Assembly (NCBI GenBank): GCA_003243445.1
Contig: QFQQ01000103.1
Location: 1-18,251 of the forward strand
Length of the DNA: 18,251 bases
From: Citrobacter freundii
GTDB lineage: Bacteria; Bacteroidota; Bacteroidia; Chitinophagales; Chitinophagaceae
Direction of reading: 5' to 3'
The position numbers and the translations under genes are program-made. The notes below the pieces were generated by a model. That model was not told the origin of the DNA and ran no database searches. It saw nothing but the letters and a program-made list of their open reading frames with translations. How positions within the stretch are numbered: position 1 is the first letter of the stretch; each line of letters begins with the position of its first letter. Positions 7,400 to 15,231 of the stretch are shown here, in pieces.

Positions 7400-8236
7400 A
7401 TGAAAGGAAAGCGTATCTATCTGCCCGTGCTGACTCTGGCAATACTGCTCACTTTAAGTTTTTTGTTTTCTTCCTATAAAACACGCCAGGCGGCAGATGA
7501 TTTCTGGAAAGCATTAGGGCTTTCACAACAAGCCGGCACGGATGGCATCAAGAATAGTTTTCTGAATGGATATCTGCAGTTCTATAGTGCGCGTAATGCA
7601 AAGAACATTGCGCTGAATGACCGTAAAGCGGTGGCAACTGATCTGCTCAACTATACAAAGCAATATATCAGCGGGCCTGTTTTCAAAAAACAATACGAAG
7701 ACATGCGCAAAAATGCCGAACCTCACAAACCCGAAGCAGCAAAAGTCAAAACGCTTGAGGATATCAGGAAAGAAGAGATCGCCAAAACAGAAAAAAGCAT
7801 CAAGGACCTGGAAAAATCCATGAAAGAAGTTTCAGCTGATATCGCTAAATCACTGAAACCTGTACTTGACATGCAGAAACAAACCCTGAAGGACTATCAG
7901 GATCCCAAAAACGAAATGCTTGCGATCATCTACGAAAGTGAAAAGCAGTCAGCAGAAAGAAGGCAACAGGATTATGTGGAAGACCTCGCTGCATGGCAGA
8001 AAAATTATCCCGAAAACATCAACCAGTTCATCGCCGACAAGCTGAAAAAAATGCTTGATGCCACAAAAGGTATCGATTACAACGCAGCGCTGGTTGAAAA
8101 ATACAACAAGAAAAGATTCGCAAACCCGGCCTATGAATCAAAGAGCACAGAATGGAAACAGGGTTTCCGCGCGGGAAAAGATGTAACGGAAACGGCGAGG
8201 GCGTTTGCGCAGCAATGGCTCGGGGAATTGAAATGA
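7400..8236 (+). CDS. Hypothetical exported or membrane-anchored coiled-coil protein
   Basis: I do not recognise a family for this 278-residue protein. A basic N-terminus and hydrophobic run (about 7-25) form a signal peptide or membrane anchor without a clear lipobox Cys. The rest is highly charged and Lys/Glu-rich, with a strong coiled-coil tendency (about 110-165: EDIRKEEIAKTEKSIKDLEK...), and there is no recognisable catalytic motif. It starts at ATG 7400 in an A/T-rich leader, typical of Bacteroidota genes without a Shine-Dalgarno sequence. Codon use and base composition resemble the regulatory genes to its left rather than the AT-rich genes from 9172. A hairpin terminator lies about 110 bp downstream. 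It is probably an envelope protein; nothing links it firmly to the two-component genes. Confidence 0.8.
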   Translation: MKGKRIYLPVLTLAILLTLSFLFSSYKTRQAADDFWKALGLSQQAGTDGIKNSFLNGYLQFYSARNAKNIALNDRKAVATDLLNYTKQYISGPVFKKQYEDMRKNAEPHKPEAAKVKTLEDIRKEEIAKTEKSIKDLEKSMKEVSADIAKSLKPVLDMQKQTLKDYQDPKNEMLAIIYESEKQSAERRQQDYVEDLAAWQKNYPENINQFIADKLKKMLDATKGIDYNAALVEKYNKKRFANPAYESKSTEWKQGFRAGKDVTETARAFAQQWLGELK

Positions 8237-8246
8237 TGGGAGGAAT

Positions 8247-8281
8247 GGACCGCGGACCGCGGACCACGGACCGCAGACCGC
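8247..8281. repeat. Tandem 7-bp GGACCGC repeat
   Basis: Five units (GGACCGC, GGACCGC, GGACCAC, GGACCGC, AGACCGC) start 10 bases after the stop of the coiled-coil gene. A weaker block of the reverse complement (GCGGTCC, CTGGTCC, GTTGTTA, GTGGTCA) lies at 8484-8511, so the pair has the same facing-array plan as 7223-7371. The units share the CGGAC core of that array. Confidence 0.8.
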
Positions 8282-8347
8282 CGTACCGGTCCTTAATTGG
8301 CGAAATATTTATAGAACGAACAGCAACAGAAGTTTTTCAAGGGTGCT

Positions 8348-8377
8348 AGAAGGCCGTCCATTTATGGATGGCCTTCT
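8348..8377 (+). terminator. Hairpin terminator downstream of the coiled-coil gene
   Basis: AGAAGGCCGTCCAT pairs with ATGGATGGCCTTCT; the 14-bp inverted repeat has one G-U pair and in practice leaves a short TTTA loop. It is followed by TATATTTAAACATTC, which is rich in T but not a clean T-tract. Its position after the gene ending at 8236 fits transcription termination. Confidence 0.65.
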
Positions 8378-8483
8378 ATATTTAAACATTCTTTTTTAAT
8401 AACAATAGAAAGACCCATTGTCATCTAAGGCCTGATTCAAATGACCAATCGATCTCTATACTGTAAGGCCGGGAGAAACGTCT

Positions 8484-8511
8484 GCGGTCCCTGGTCCGTT
8501 GTTAGTGGTCA
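8484..8511. repeat. Degenerate 7-bp GCGGTCC repeats facing the 8247 array
   Basis: The 7-bp units GCGGTCC, CTGGTCC, GTTGTTA and GTGGTCA are reverse complements of the 8247-8281 units, with decay. The terminator-like hairpin at 8348-8377 lies between the two blocks. The remaining DNA up to 8850 has no supported gene. Confidence 0.5.
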
Positions 8512-8857
8512 TATTATGCGGTCCTTTTTATTTCTACATAAGAGCTAGAATATTCAATGTCTTTGTGACGTATGCTCAGCATTACGAGCCGTCTTTCACA
8601 TCATTATTTCCATAAGGGTATTTACCGCGGGCGTTTTTTGTCCTGCATGGTCGATCAAACAGCGGCGTTGGTACTGGCATGCGCACATTTGGTGTAAAGT
8701 TCTAAAGTCAGGCTTTGATTAAATATAAGAAATGACAATATCAGCCGTACCGAAACTAGTAAACTCAATCCATGAAAAAACTAATGCGCTGCAATGGCAA
8801 AGCTATGTCTTGCTTTTTTTCTTAGTTCTTGTTTTAGTAAATGGGATGTAAAATAAA

Positions 8858-8879
8858 AAGGCGCAATTTCTTGCGCCTT
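8858..8879 (-). terminator. Hairpin terminator reading on the minus strand
   Basis: AAGGCGCAA-TTTC-TTGCGCCTT is a perfect 9-bp stem with a 4-base loop. On the minus strand it is followed by TTTTTATTTTA, a proper T-tract, so it would end transcripts coming from the right. No protein gene lies just upstream on that strand; the tRNA-like remnant at 8881-8935 does. Confidence 0.7.
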
Positions 8880-8880
8880 C

Positions 8881-8935
8881 TGTGAACCCTATGGTACAAA
8901 ACTCGAACCACTTTTTAGCGGATTTAAGGCTGCTA
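8881..8935 (-). other. Possible decayed tRNA gene or integration-site remnant
   Basis: On the minus strand this stretch contains GTGGTTCGAGT, like the T-arm of a tRNA, and CCTTAAATCC, like a Leu-type anticodon loop, in the right order. It lies immediately before a hairpin terminator, as in many Bacteroidota tRNA genes. The stems do not pair, so it is not a working tRNA. It lies just left of the AT-rich accessory genes and may be a remnant left at an integration site. The evidence is resemblance only. Confidence 0.25.
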
Positions 8936-9171
8936 AGTGAATTTTAAAACGCTTATTCGATTGATCTAAACGATTTCCATTTACTGTCACTTTGGCATAT
9001 CTTTAACAGCCGGAACTGTAAATTCCTCTATCTAAAAAAGGTATATATGTAATTCTGCGGGGTCCAACATTGGGTCATTTCTGCCAATATGTAGCATTAT
9101 AAGTTAATTTACTGGTTTGGGCTGAAAATTGCCAACATTTTAGTAATAAGATAACAATTAAAACAACGCAT
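8936..9171. other. AT-rich leader region of the MBL/E2-E1-JAB operon
   Basis: No gene is supported here. The region must carry the promoter of the operon starting at 9172. TTTG occurs near 8991 and 9115, but neither is paired with a TAnnTTTG box at proper spacing, so I do not mark a promoter. Confidence 0.4.
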
Positions 9172-10266
9172 ATGACAGTAGCAGAAAAAATCATTAAACC
9201 TAACAAACCCGGCATTTTCAGGACTATTTTCCTTTATACGGGTCAGGGTGAATCTACTCTCTTAGTAATCCCCACCGGCACAACCGTTGAAGATTATAAT
9301 TATGTTTTAATTGATAGCGACAAGGACAATGAAGAAAATGAAATTGATCTTATTGCTCTATTTAAGGATCTTTTCAAAACGAGCGGAGAACTTAGCTTAT
9401 TCATTAATACCCATCCTCATAATGATCACGTAGGTGGTATCAAGGAGGTTTATGATGAAATCGGCTTTAAAGAAGTCTGGCACTCAAATCATAAGGCTGG
9501 TGGTAAGCATAAAAAGAAATATGAAGATTTTATGTCGGTAGTTAAAGCAGTCGGGAAAAGCAATGAATATTTTATTTTAGGCACTAATGACCTTAATAAA
9601 ATCAGAACATCGGCAAACAAGGAAGTTATCAAAAAACTCGGTCTGATAGACTACCAGGTATTATCACCGGCGGAGTATCTATGCGAAGAAATAGAGGAAG
9701 GTACCGCTGATGAACGCGATAGAAGAATTCATGAGCAATGTGGTGTAGTGAAGTTCACTTACGGCAAAGATGCTAAGAGTATAATGATCACTGGGGATTC
9801 CGATAAAGAAGCATGGAAGGAACATATAACCGACTATCATAAGAAAAATCTGCCCTCCCATGTACTCAGTGCCAGTCATCACGGATCAAGAACTTTTTTT
9901 AAGGAAAACGAGGAAGATAAGGATCTATATGAGGCACATATAAAGGAAATCAATCCAACCTACTTAATAATTAGTGCACCGAAACAAGAAGATAGTCCAC
10001 ACGGGCACCCGCATGATGATGCGATGGAGCTCTATAAAAAATATGTCGATGAAGAGAACATATTCCACTTAGGTAAGAATTACGAATCTGTGATTGTAGA
10101 CATTGATTCAGATGGTAACATAGAAATAACCTTCGATAAAGAATTAGTAGAAGAGTACGGTCAAGGAAGTAATGATGATGGAGACGATAGTGATAAAAAC
10201 AAAAACTATAGCTCTATTTACGTTGGTTCCCAAACATCTAAGATTGATAACAGGCCCAACGGTTAA
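9172..10266 (+). CDS. ComEC-like metallo-beta-lactamase-fold hydrolase with Gly-ended tail
   Basis: This 364-residue soluble protein is a predicted metal-dependent hydrolase. Its MBL motifs are complete: HPHNDH (H81, H83, D85, H86), GDS (Asp209), SASHHGS (H236/H237) and SPHGHPHDD (277-283), the pattern of the ComEC/Rec2-type MBL branch. No membrane helices or secretion signal are seen. After about residue 325 the chain becomes acidic and probably disordered (GSNDDGDDSDKNKN) and ends ...KIDNRPNG, with a C-terminal Gly. The next gene, a fused E2-E1-JAB enzyme, starts 2 bases after the stop, so the two are surely co-translated. Members of this MBL branch act on nucleic acids, nucleotides or phosphoesters; the substrate here is unknown. 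The tail could be the substrate of the neighbouring conjugating enzyme, in the way the CD-NTase tail is for Cap2; that is inference. It starts at ATG 9172, preceded by AAACAACGCAT. Confidence 0.9.
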   Translation: MTVAEKIIKPNKPGIFRTIFLYTGQGESTLLVIPTGTTVEDYNYVLIDSDKDNEENEIDLIALFKDLFKTSGELSLFINTHPHNDHVGGIKEVYDEIGFKEVWHSNHKAGGKHKKKYEDFMSVVKAVGKSNEYFILGTNDLNKIRTSANKEVIKKLGLIDYQVLSPAEYLCEEIEEGTADERDRRIHEQCGVVKFTYGKDAKSIMITGDSDKEAWKEHITDYHKKNLPSHVLSASHHGSRTFFKENEEDKDLYEAHIKEINPTYLIISAPKQEDSPHGHPHDDAMELYKKYVDEENIFHLGKNYESVIVDIDSDGNIEITFDKELVEEYGQGSNDDGDDSDKNKNYSSIYVGSQTSKIDNRPNG

Positions 10267-10268
10267 AG

Positions 10269-12623
10269 ATGCAATGGTTTAAAAAACACCCGGAGTTTCT
10301 GCGTGATGAAAGCACAAGGCTGTCCAACGACAGCAATTATAAAGAGCGGCACCAGTGCCGGGACAATTTATTTATTTCTCACGGAGATATACTTGTTCGA
10401 TTAGACAAGGTTTATCGCTATCCTGTGCTCATTGTTTATCTGGATGCAACACCCTTTGTATTGCCTGCCGTTTTCCCATTGCAGCGTAATCTTACCAAAG
10501 AAGAAGTTGATGCACTAGCTGCAATGGACATGCCACGGTTATATGAAAAGATCAAACCAGATGTTCACTTTTACTACCAACTCAGGCATCAAAATGGATC
10601 GGGTGAAATATGCTTGTTGGAAAGAGAGAATTTAGAACAAGGCAATAATATCTACGGAATCACCACGATATTGAAGAGATTGCGCGATTGGCATGCCGGT
10701 CACACAACAGGCAATTATCCTCCAGACAGTGAAGAAGTGGATTATTGTTCGCATTTTAATGTCATCAATGAAGACACCAAATACATCTATAATGAAACCT
10801 TTCTAAACCTCGACCTAATACAGGGTGATTGTTATGCGGTGCTTTATAAAGATCTGCACAGGAACAACTATATTTCATTTTCAAGACGGATTTATCTGGG
10901 TACTTTCATAGATGGCATCCGTAATAGCGGCCTTATAGATGCTACTAATATAAACTTGCAAAAACACTTCTACGACGAGAGAATTCAAACTTCACTGGAC
11001 TTGATAAATAAGCCCGCTGTTGTCAATGAATTAATCAAAAGTAACCGATTATTGAAGGCCCAATGGTTTCATATAGAAAAAGAACCAGCGCCCTTTCAGA
11101 CATTTTCTGAACTTGTAGCCATTATAGGAAATGGCGATGCGAATGAAGGAACGGATCGGCTTGTCACAAGCTGCCAGGAAACGTTCAGTAATATTCAGGA
11201 TTTCTTTTATCTCGCTCTCAGGTTCCCAAATAAAAAAGGATTGGCAGAATTCCAATTATTCAAGATCTGCAGACTGGAACAACCACCGGAATATATAATA
11301 CAATTGGATGCACACGACCGGGTGACAGAAATGGTGAAGCAGTATGGCCGGGTTGAAGCAATCAGGTGCGAAAAACTAACCGAAGAAACATACCATCAGC
11401 GCAACAGCAAAAGGGCAGATTATGATATTCTAAAGAATCAAGCGGTGAACATTTTAGGTGTTGGCGCAATTGGCGGCGAAGTGGCTGACTGTATGGCCAA
11501 AGCTGGAATAGGTTACATTAGCTTGGTGGACGACCAAAGGCTTAGCGCACATAATGCAATCCGGCATATTGCGGGGATTGATATGACAGATGAGTTCAAG
11601 GTGTTTGCAGTTGCAGAACAGCTCCGTCAACACAACCATTACATTACCGTCCATCCTTTGCCTTTTAACCTATTTAACTTTGAATACCACTATTTACCTG
11701 ACCAATCATTATCTATTTCTACTGTCGCTGATGATTATGTTGAATTGTTTGTTAATGAACAAATGGTTGTAGCCAATCGGGTGGTATTTTATGCCAGGAC
11801 ATTGCGTGGGGGGAAAGTAGCTCGCATATTCAGGGTTATTCCCGGTAAAGATGCGTGCTTTTATTGCCTGAGTTTATATAGAAATGAGAAAAAGGAGTTT
11901 ATTGACATACCTGAAGACGCCGACTACCCTACGCTGAAAAACGAATGCAATAACCCCATTCGCCCGGCCAGTGCCGCTGATATGAAATTGGTGGCCTCCC
12001 TCGTATCTCGAATGGTGATTGATCATTTGCAAAACGGCGCATCTGAATTTAATCACTGGATATGGACTTCGGAAGAAATTCCTTCAACGTCATTGGTCAG
12101 AGCAAACTCGATGCACAATCATTTTATAGCACCGCATTCCGGTTGTCCCTATTGCAATAACCACCAGAAAAAAAACTTGTCCATTCCAGCGCGGGTGCTT
12201 GAGTCTATGCAATCGCTTGTTAGCCAAAATCCTTTGATTGAAACAGGCGGTGTGCTTGCTGGTTATACTGATGAAGAAGGTAACGTGGTTGTCACTCATG
12301 CTTCAGGTCCCGGACCTAAAGCCGTTCAATTGGCAACAAGGTTTGAAAAAGACGTCGAATTCTGTCAAAAATTTCTTGATGACCTTTTTATCAACTCTTC
12401 CAGGAAATATGTTTATGTAGGCGAATGGCACTCACACCCATCAAGAGAAAATAGCCCAAGCGGTTTGGATATTAAAAGCCTTTCCGAAATATCAGTCGAA
12501 AAGAATTATCTCACTGATAATCCTGCAATGATAATTCTCTCTAATAAAGGCAACCCCTCATGCACATTCCATCCCGCAGGGAAAACGTATTATTTTACTG
12601 AATTGAATATTAAAAATGACTAG
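10269..12623 (+). CDS. E2-E1-JAB triple-fusion ubiquitin-like conjugation/deconjugation protein
   Basis: This 784-residue protein joins three activities of a ubiquitin-type cycle. Residues 1 to about 155 look like an E2: strand-rich start, H107-Q-N109 (compare HPN), candidate catalytic Cys115 in GEICLLE, and a following helix with LKRLRDWH. The middle (about 160-385) is of unclear fold and may be an inactive adenylation-like domain. Residues 390-630 are a ThiF/E1 adenylation domain: ILGVGAIGG (395-403), Asp421/422, SAHNAIRH (426-433), and CFYC (530-533) with CPYC (626-629) as a probable zinc site; Cys560 (KNECNNP) is a candidate transfer Cys. Residues 645-784 are a JAB/JAMM isopeptidase with the full motif: Glu659, H721-S-H723, Ser731, Asp734. 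The order matches Cap2 (E2-E1) plus Cap3 (JAB) of type II CBASS in one chain. No separate ubiquitin-like gene lies in this operon. It begins 2 bases after the MBL gene. Confidence 0.9.
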   Translation: MQWFKKHPEFLRDESTRLSNDSNYKERHQCRDNLFISHGDILVRLDKVYRYPVLIVYLDATPFVLPAVFPLQRNLTKEEVDALAAMDMPRLYEKIKPDVHFYYQLRHQNGSGEICLLERENLEQGNNIYGITTILKRLRDWHAGHTTGNYPPDSEEVDYCSHFNVINEDTKYIYNETFLNLDLIQGDCYAVLYKDLHRNNYISFSRRIYLGTFIDGIRNSGLIDATNINLQKHFYDERIQTSLDLINKPAVVNELIKSNRLLKAQWFHIEKEPAPFQTFSELVAIIGNGDANEGTDRLVTSCQETFSNIQDFFYLALRFPNKKGLAEFQLFKICRLEQPPEYIIQLDAHDRVTEMVKQYGRVEAIRCEKLTEETYHQRNSKRADYDILKNQAVNILGVGAIGGEVADCMAKAGIGYISLVDDQRLSAHNAIRHIAGIDMTDEFKVFAVAEQLRQHNHYITVHPLPFNLFNFEYHYLPDQSLSISTVADDYVELFVNEQMVVANRVVFYARTLRGGKVARIFRVIPGKDACFYCLSLYRNEKKEFIDIPEDADYPTLKNECNNPIRPASAADMKLVASLVSRMVIDHLQNGASEFNHWIWTSEEIPSTSLVRANSMHNHFIAPHSGCPYCNNHQKKNLSIPARVLESMQSLVSQNPLIETGGVLAGYTDEEGNVVVTHASGPGPKAVQLATRFEKDVEFCQKFLDDLFINSSRKYVYVGEWHSHPSRENSPSGLDIKSLSEISVEKNYLTDNPAMIILSNKGNPSCTFHPAGKTYYFTELNIKND

Positions 12624-12635
12624 CTCTATACTGTA

Positions 12636-13331
12636 ATGTTTAAGAATATATATTTTTTTCGTGCTCGCTTGTTTCCAGCTTTAATAACATCTATTCCACT
12701 GTTGATTTTTACAAATAAAATTATAGCCGTGAAGTATGCTACAGCATTGAAAAGTATATATGATGTGTTACCGCTGATTACTCATTTAGGATTATCCACT
12801 GCAATTATTTTTTTACTCGTGCAAATCAATCGCCTTGTTGCTAAAGAAGTCTTCCAGCGTTGGTATTTTCGTGATGAATTATATATGCCTACAACAAATC
12901 ATTTGCTGATCAATAATACTTACTATCCACTAACCATAAAAAATAAAATCAGAGATAAGATTGCTGCTAAATTTCAGATTGACCTCCTTGATGCAGTCGA
13001 AGAGCAACAAAAACATGAGCAGGCAAGGAAATTAATAGTTACAGCCGTGTCGCAGATTAGAAATTCGCTGAGAGGAAACGCTATGCTCCTACAGCACAAT
13101 ATCGAATATGGTTTTTGGAGAAATTTGATTGGCGGCAGTCTCATTGCCTTATTTTTCGCTGCTATTATAATTTGGTATGGTTACAATAATAATTTTTCAG
13201 ATCAAATCACCGTTGGTCTGATTTGCTTTATTGTATTTTTGATCCCGATTGTCCTTAGCAAAATGATCATTCGTTATTATGGAAAATATTATGCTAAGGT
13301 TCTCTTTGAGCAATTTTTGAGTCTACAATAG
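12636..13331 (+). CDS. Four-helix membrane protein, candidate effector
   Basis: This 231-residue inner-membrane protein has two helix pairs, about 12-31 and 45-67, then about 165-183 and 191-213. A cytosolic domain of some 95 residues lies between the pairs. That domain contains YMPTTNHLLINN (83-94) and LLQHNIEYGFWRNLIGG (151-167), which looks like a conserved signature although I cannot name the family. The helix-pair plan resembles 4TM effector proteins found with CBASS and other defence systems (such as S-4TM), but I do not see sequence similarity strong enough to assign it. It lies 12 bases after the E2-E1-JAB gene, so it belongs to the same operon. A membrane-disrupting effector or a membrane anchor for conjugation are both possible. 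It starts at ATG 12636 without a clear ribosome-binding site. Confidence 0.75.
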   Translation: MFKNIYFFRARLFPALITSIPLLIFTNKIIAVKYATALKSIYDVLPLITHLGLSTAIIFLLVQINRLVAKEVFQRWYFRDELYMPTTNHLLINNTYYPLTIKNKIRDKIAAKFQIDLLDAVEEQQKHEQARKLIVTAVSQIRNSLRGNAMLLQHNIEYGFWRNLIGGSLIALFFAAIIIWYGYNNNFSDQITVGLICFIVFLIPIVLSKMIIRYYGKYYAKVLFEQFLSLQ

Positions 13332-13335
13332 GATA

Positions 13336-13383
13336 ATGAAAAAACGAAGAAAGGATTGTGGACATCCAGAAACACAAAAATGA
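13336..13383 (+). CDS. Possible 15-codon leader ORF coupled to the DUF4209 gene
   Basis: ATG at 13336 opens a short frame, MKKRRKDCGHPETQK, whose TGA (13381-13383) overlaps the ATG of the next gene as ATGA. The preceding gene stops at 13331. The frame may provide translational coupling across an otherwise untranslated gap, or may be chance. No other evidence supports it as a product. Confidence 0.25.
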   Translation: MKKRRKDCGHPETQK

Positions 13384-15140
13384 TAACAGCAATGCTTTTC
13401 AGAGATACCCTGTCCACATTTGAGGAAATGCCTCTAAGGCCGCTGCTCGAAAATGAAATCTATAATCTAATACAAAAGCAAATACCGGAAGGTTACGGCG
13501 AACTTTCGACTGAAGAGATGGCCGAGCTGATCGCTTTTCGTTTCCTCGAACCCAGCAAAAACAAAAACCGTAAAGCTGGCTTCTACTTCCAACCTCTATC
13601 CGTTATCAAGAATGAAGGTGGTACAGTTAACGAATTTCCGTCAGTTTCAATGGTAAATACGGACACCATTACTTATTGGTCAACCCGATTAGAACAAACG
13701 AACCACCCTGTCCTTGCCGCACGTTATGCTGGCTTGATATACGATATGAGCTTGCATGTTACTGAGTCAAATCCGCTTTTTTCGATTGGAAAAAAATACA
13801 TTGAATCACTTTTAGACTTGGTAGAACAGAAGCTATATAAAGTTCCTATTTATGCAATAGGTAAAATTGGGAGGGCATTAGAAGTTGCACTCTCTTTAAA
13901 TAATCCCGATTTGATAGAAAAATGTAAAATGGCCATTTTCGACTTAGAGCATGAAATTGCTTTTCCCGATAAACCGGGATTATGGGGATTCACATTTGAT
14001 TTGCTGATCGGCGGTAAAAGAAAGCTGGTATCTGAAGAGGAAGAAAGAGCAATTGTCAAAGACCTTGAAGAACGGCTCGATAAAATGGTAATGGTGGACT
14101 CATGGTGTGCAGAATGCTCGGCTAAACGCCTGATGGGCTACTATTATAACAAAAAACGGCCAGAGGAAATTAAGAGAATAATAAATAGCTTAGAAACATC
14201 TTATGCTAATGCTACCAATGGGCTTGCTACCATTCAACAAGTACATTACACTGAGCAGCTCTACCAATTCTATAAAAAGTTCCAACTGAATGAAGAAGCA
14301 GATAACTATTTAAAAAAGCTTCGAGAACTTAGTAAAAAAACAGATAAGGATATGAAATCTGTATTTACAGAAATCCATATTCCAAAGGATAAAATTGATA
14401 AATATGTTGACCAAATCCTGAAAGGCGACAATACAGAAATTGTCTTTGTCAGGATCATTGAGACAGGTACTCCAAGGTTGGAGGAAGTAAAAGAAGAATT
14501 GGAGCGTTTATCAAAATTGGCCCCTTTTCAGTTTATTCTTTCAAGAGATATACTTGATAAAAAAGGTAGGCGTGTTGCCAAAGTACCGCCTTTTACAGAA
14601 GACCCCGAAAGTCATCTGGTTCTACATCTTTCAAACTCTATACGGATAGGCACTATTTTCCTGCACTTTATTTTTGAAGAAGCTATTAATCGGGAAATAT
14701 TAACTATACATGAACTCCTGAAGTTTATGAATAAATCGTGTATTATAGAAAAAGATAGGTTTCCTATTTTTCAGAAAGGATTTGAAGCATATTTTAGCGG
14801 AGATTACTTGGTTGCAATTCACATCCTAATACCTCAATTTGAGGAAGCTATTAGAAATCTTGTTGAAATGAATGGTGGAAGCGTAATGATTCAAAAAGGC
14901 GATGCCTTTAATCTGAAAACCTTTGACCATTTACTTAATGACGAAATAATAACTAATGTTTTTGGCGAGGACAAATCACTTTATTTCCGGACATTATTCA
15001 CTGACAAGCGTGGGTGGAATATCAGAAATAACGTGGCACATGGAATGCTTGATACAGAGCAGTTTTACAACAAGCAGAACATTGACAGAATTTTGCACGC
15101 AATTCTGTGCTTAGGTGTGGTACGTCTAAATGAAGATTAA
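13380..15140 (+). CDS. DUF4209-domain protein with RNxxxHG (HEPN-like) motif
   Basis: This protein has 586 residues from ATG 13380. An in-frame TTG at 13356 would add eight residues, but the ATG is preferred because it overlaps a short upstream frame as ATGA and because the purine-rich run GAAAGGA ends directly at the TTG, too close to serve it. The long N-terminal part is alpha-helical and repeat-like, with no membrane segment. Near the C-terminus NIRNNVAHGMLD carries RNxxxHG, the hallmark of DUF4209, which also satisfies the RxxxxH active-site pattern of HEPN ribonucleases. It is the last gene of the MBL/E2-E1-JAB operon, followed by a weak terminator. An RNA-cleaving effector or conjugation target is possible; no function is established here. 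Composition is AT-rich like its upstream neighbours. Confidence 0.82.
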   Translation: MITAMLFRDTLSTFEEMPLRPLLENEIYNLIQKQIPEGYGELSTEEMAELIAFRFLEPSKNKNRKAGFYFQPLSVIKNEGGTVNEFPSVSMVNTDTITYWSTRLEQTNHPVLAARYAGLIYDMSLHVTESNPLFSIGKKYIESLLDLVEQKLYKVPIYAIGKIGRALEVALSLNNPDLIEKCKMAIFDLEHEIAFPDKPGLWGFTFDLLIGGKRKLVSEEEERAIVKDLEERLDKMVMVDSWCAECSAKRLMGYYYNKKRPEEIKRIINSLETSYANATNGLATIQQVHYTEQLYQFYKKFQLNEEADNYLKKLRELSKKTDKDMKSVFTEIHIPKDKIDKYVDQILKGDNTEIVFVRIIETGTPRLEEVKEELERLSKLAPFQFILSRDILDKKGRRVAKVPPFTEDPESHLVLHLSNSIRIGTIFLHFIFEEAINREILTIHELLKFMNKSCIIEKDRFPIFQKGFEAYFSGDYLVAIHILIPQFEEAIRNLVEMNGGSVMIQKGDAFNLKTFDHLLNDEIITNVFGEDKSLYFRTLFTDKRGWNIRNNVAHGMLDTEQFYNKQNIDRILHAILCLGVVRLNED

Positions 15141-15177
15141 TAACGTCATTCACATTCCCGGTAGGGTTTAATAAATC

Positions 15178-15202
15178 TTTGCCAACAATTATTCTTGGCA
15201 AA
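15178..15202. terminator. Weak hairpin terminator after the DUF4209 gene
   Basis: TTTGCCAA pairs with TTGGCAAA across a 9-base loop, 38 bases after the stop codon at 15140. The T-tract is poor on both strands. The hairpin is the best candidate for separating the plus-strand operon from the convergent PRTRC operon. Confidence 0.45.
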
Positions 15203-15231
15203 ATCTGTAAAATACCATCAATTAATGCCAC

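Noticed and set aside
8881..8960. Functional tRNA gene on the minus strand
   Set aside because: T-arm and anticodon-like strings are present, but the T, anticodon and acceptor stems do not pair; kept only as a possible remnant.
9172..12623. Type II CBASS operon
   Set aside because: E2-E1 and JAB parts are present, but no CD-NTase (GS...DxD motif) gene is seen in the window, so the CBASS label is not supported.
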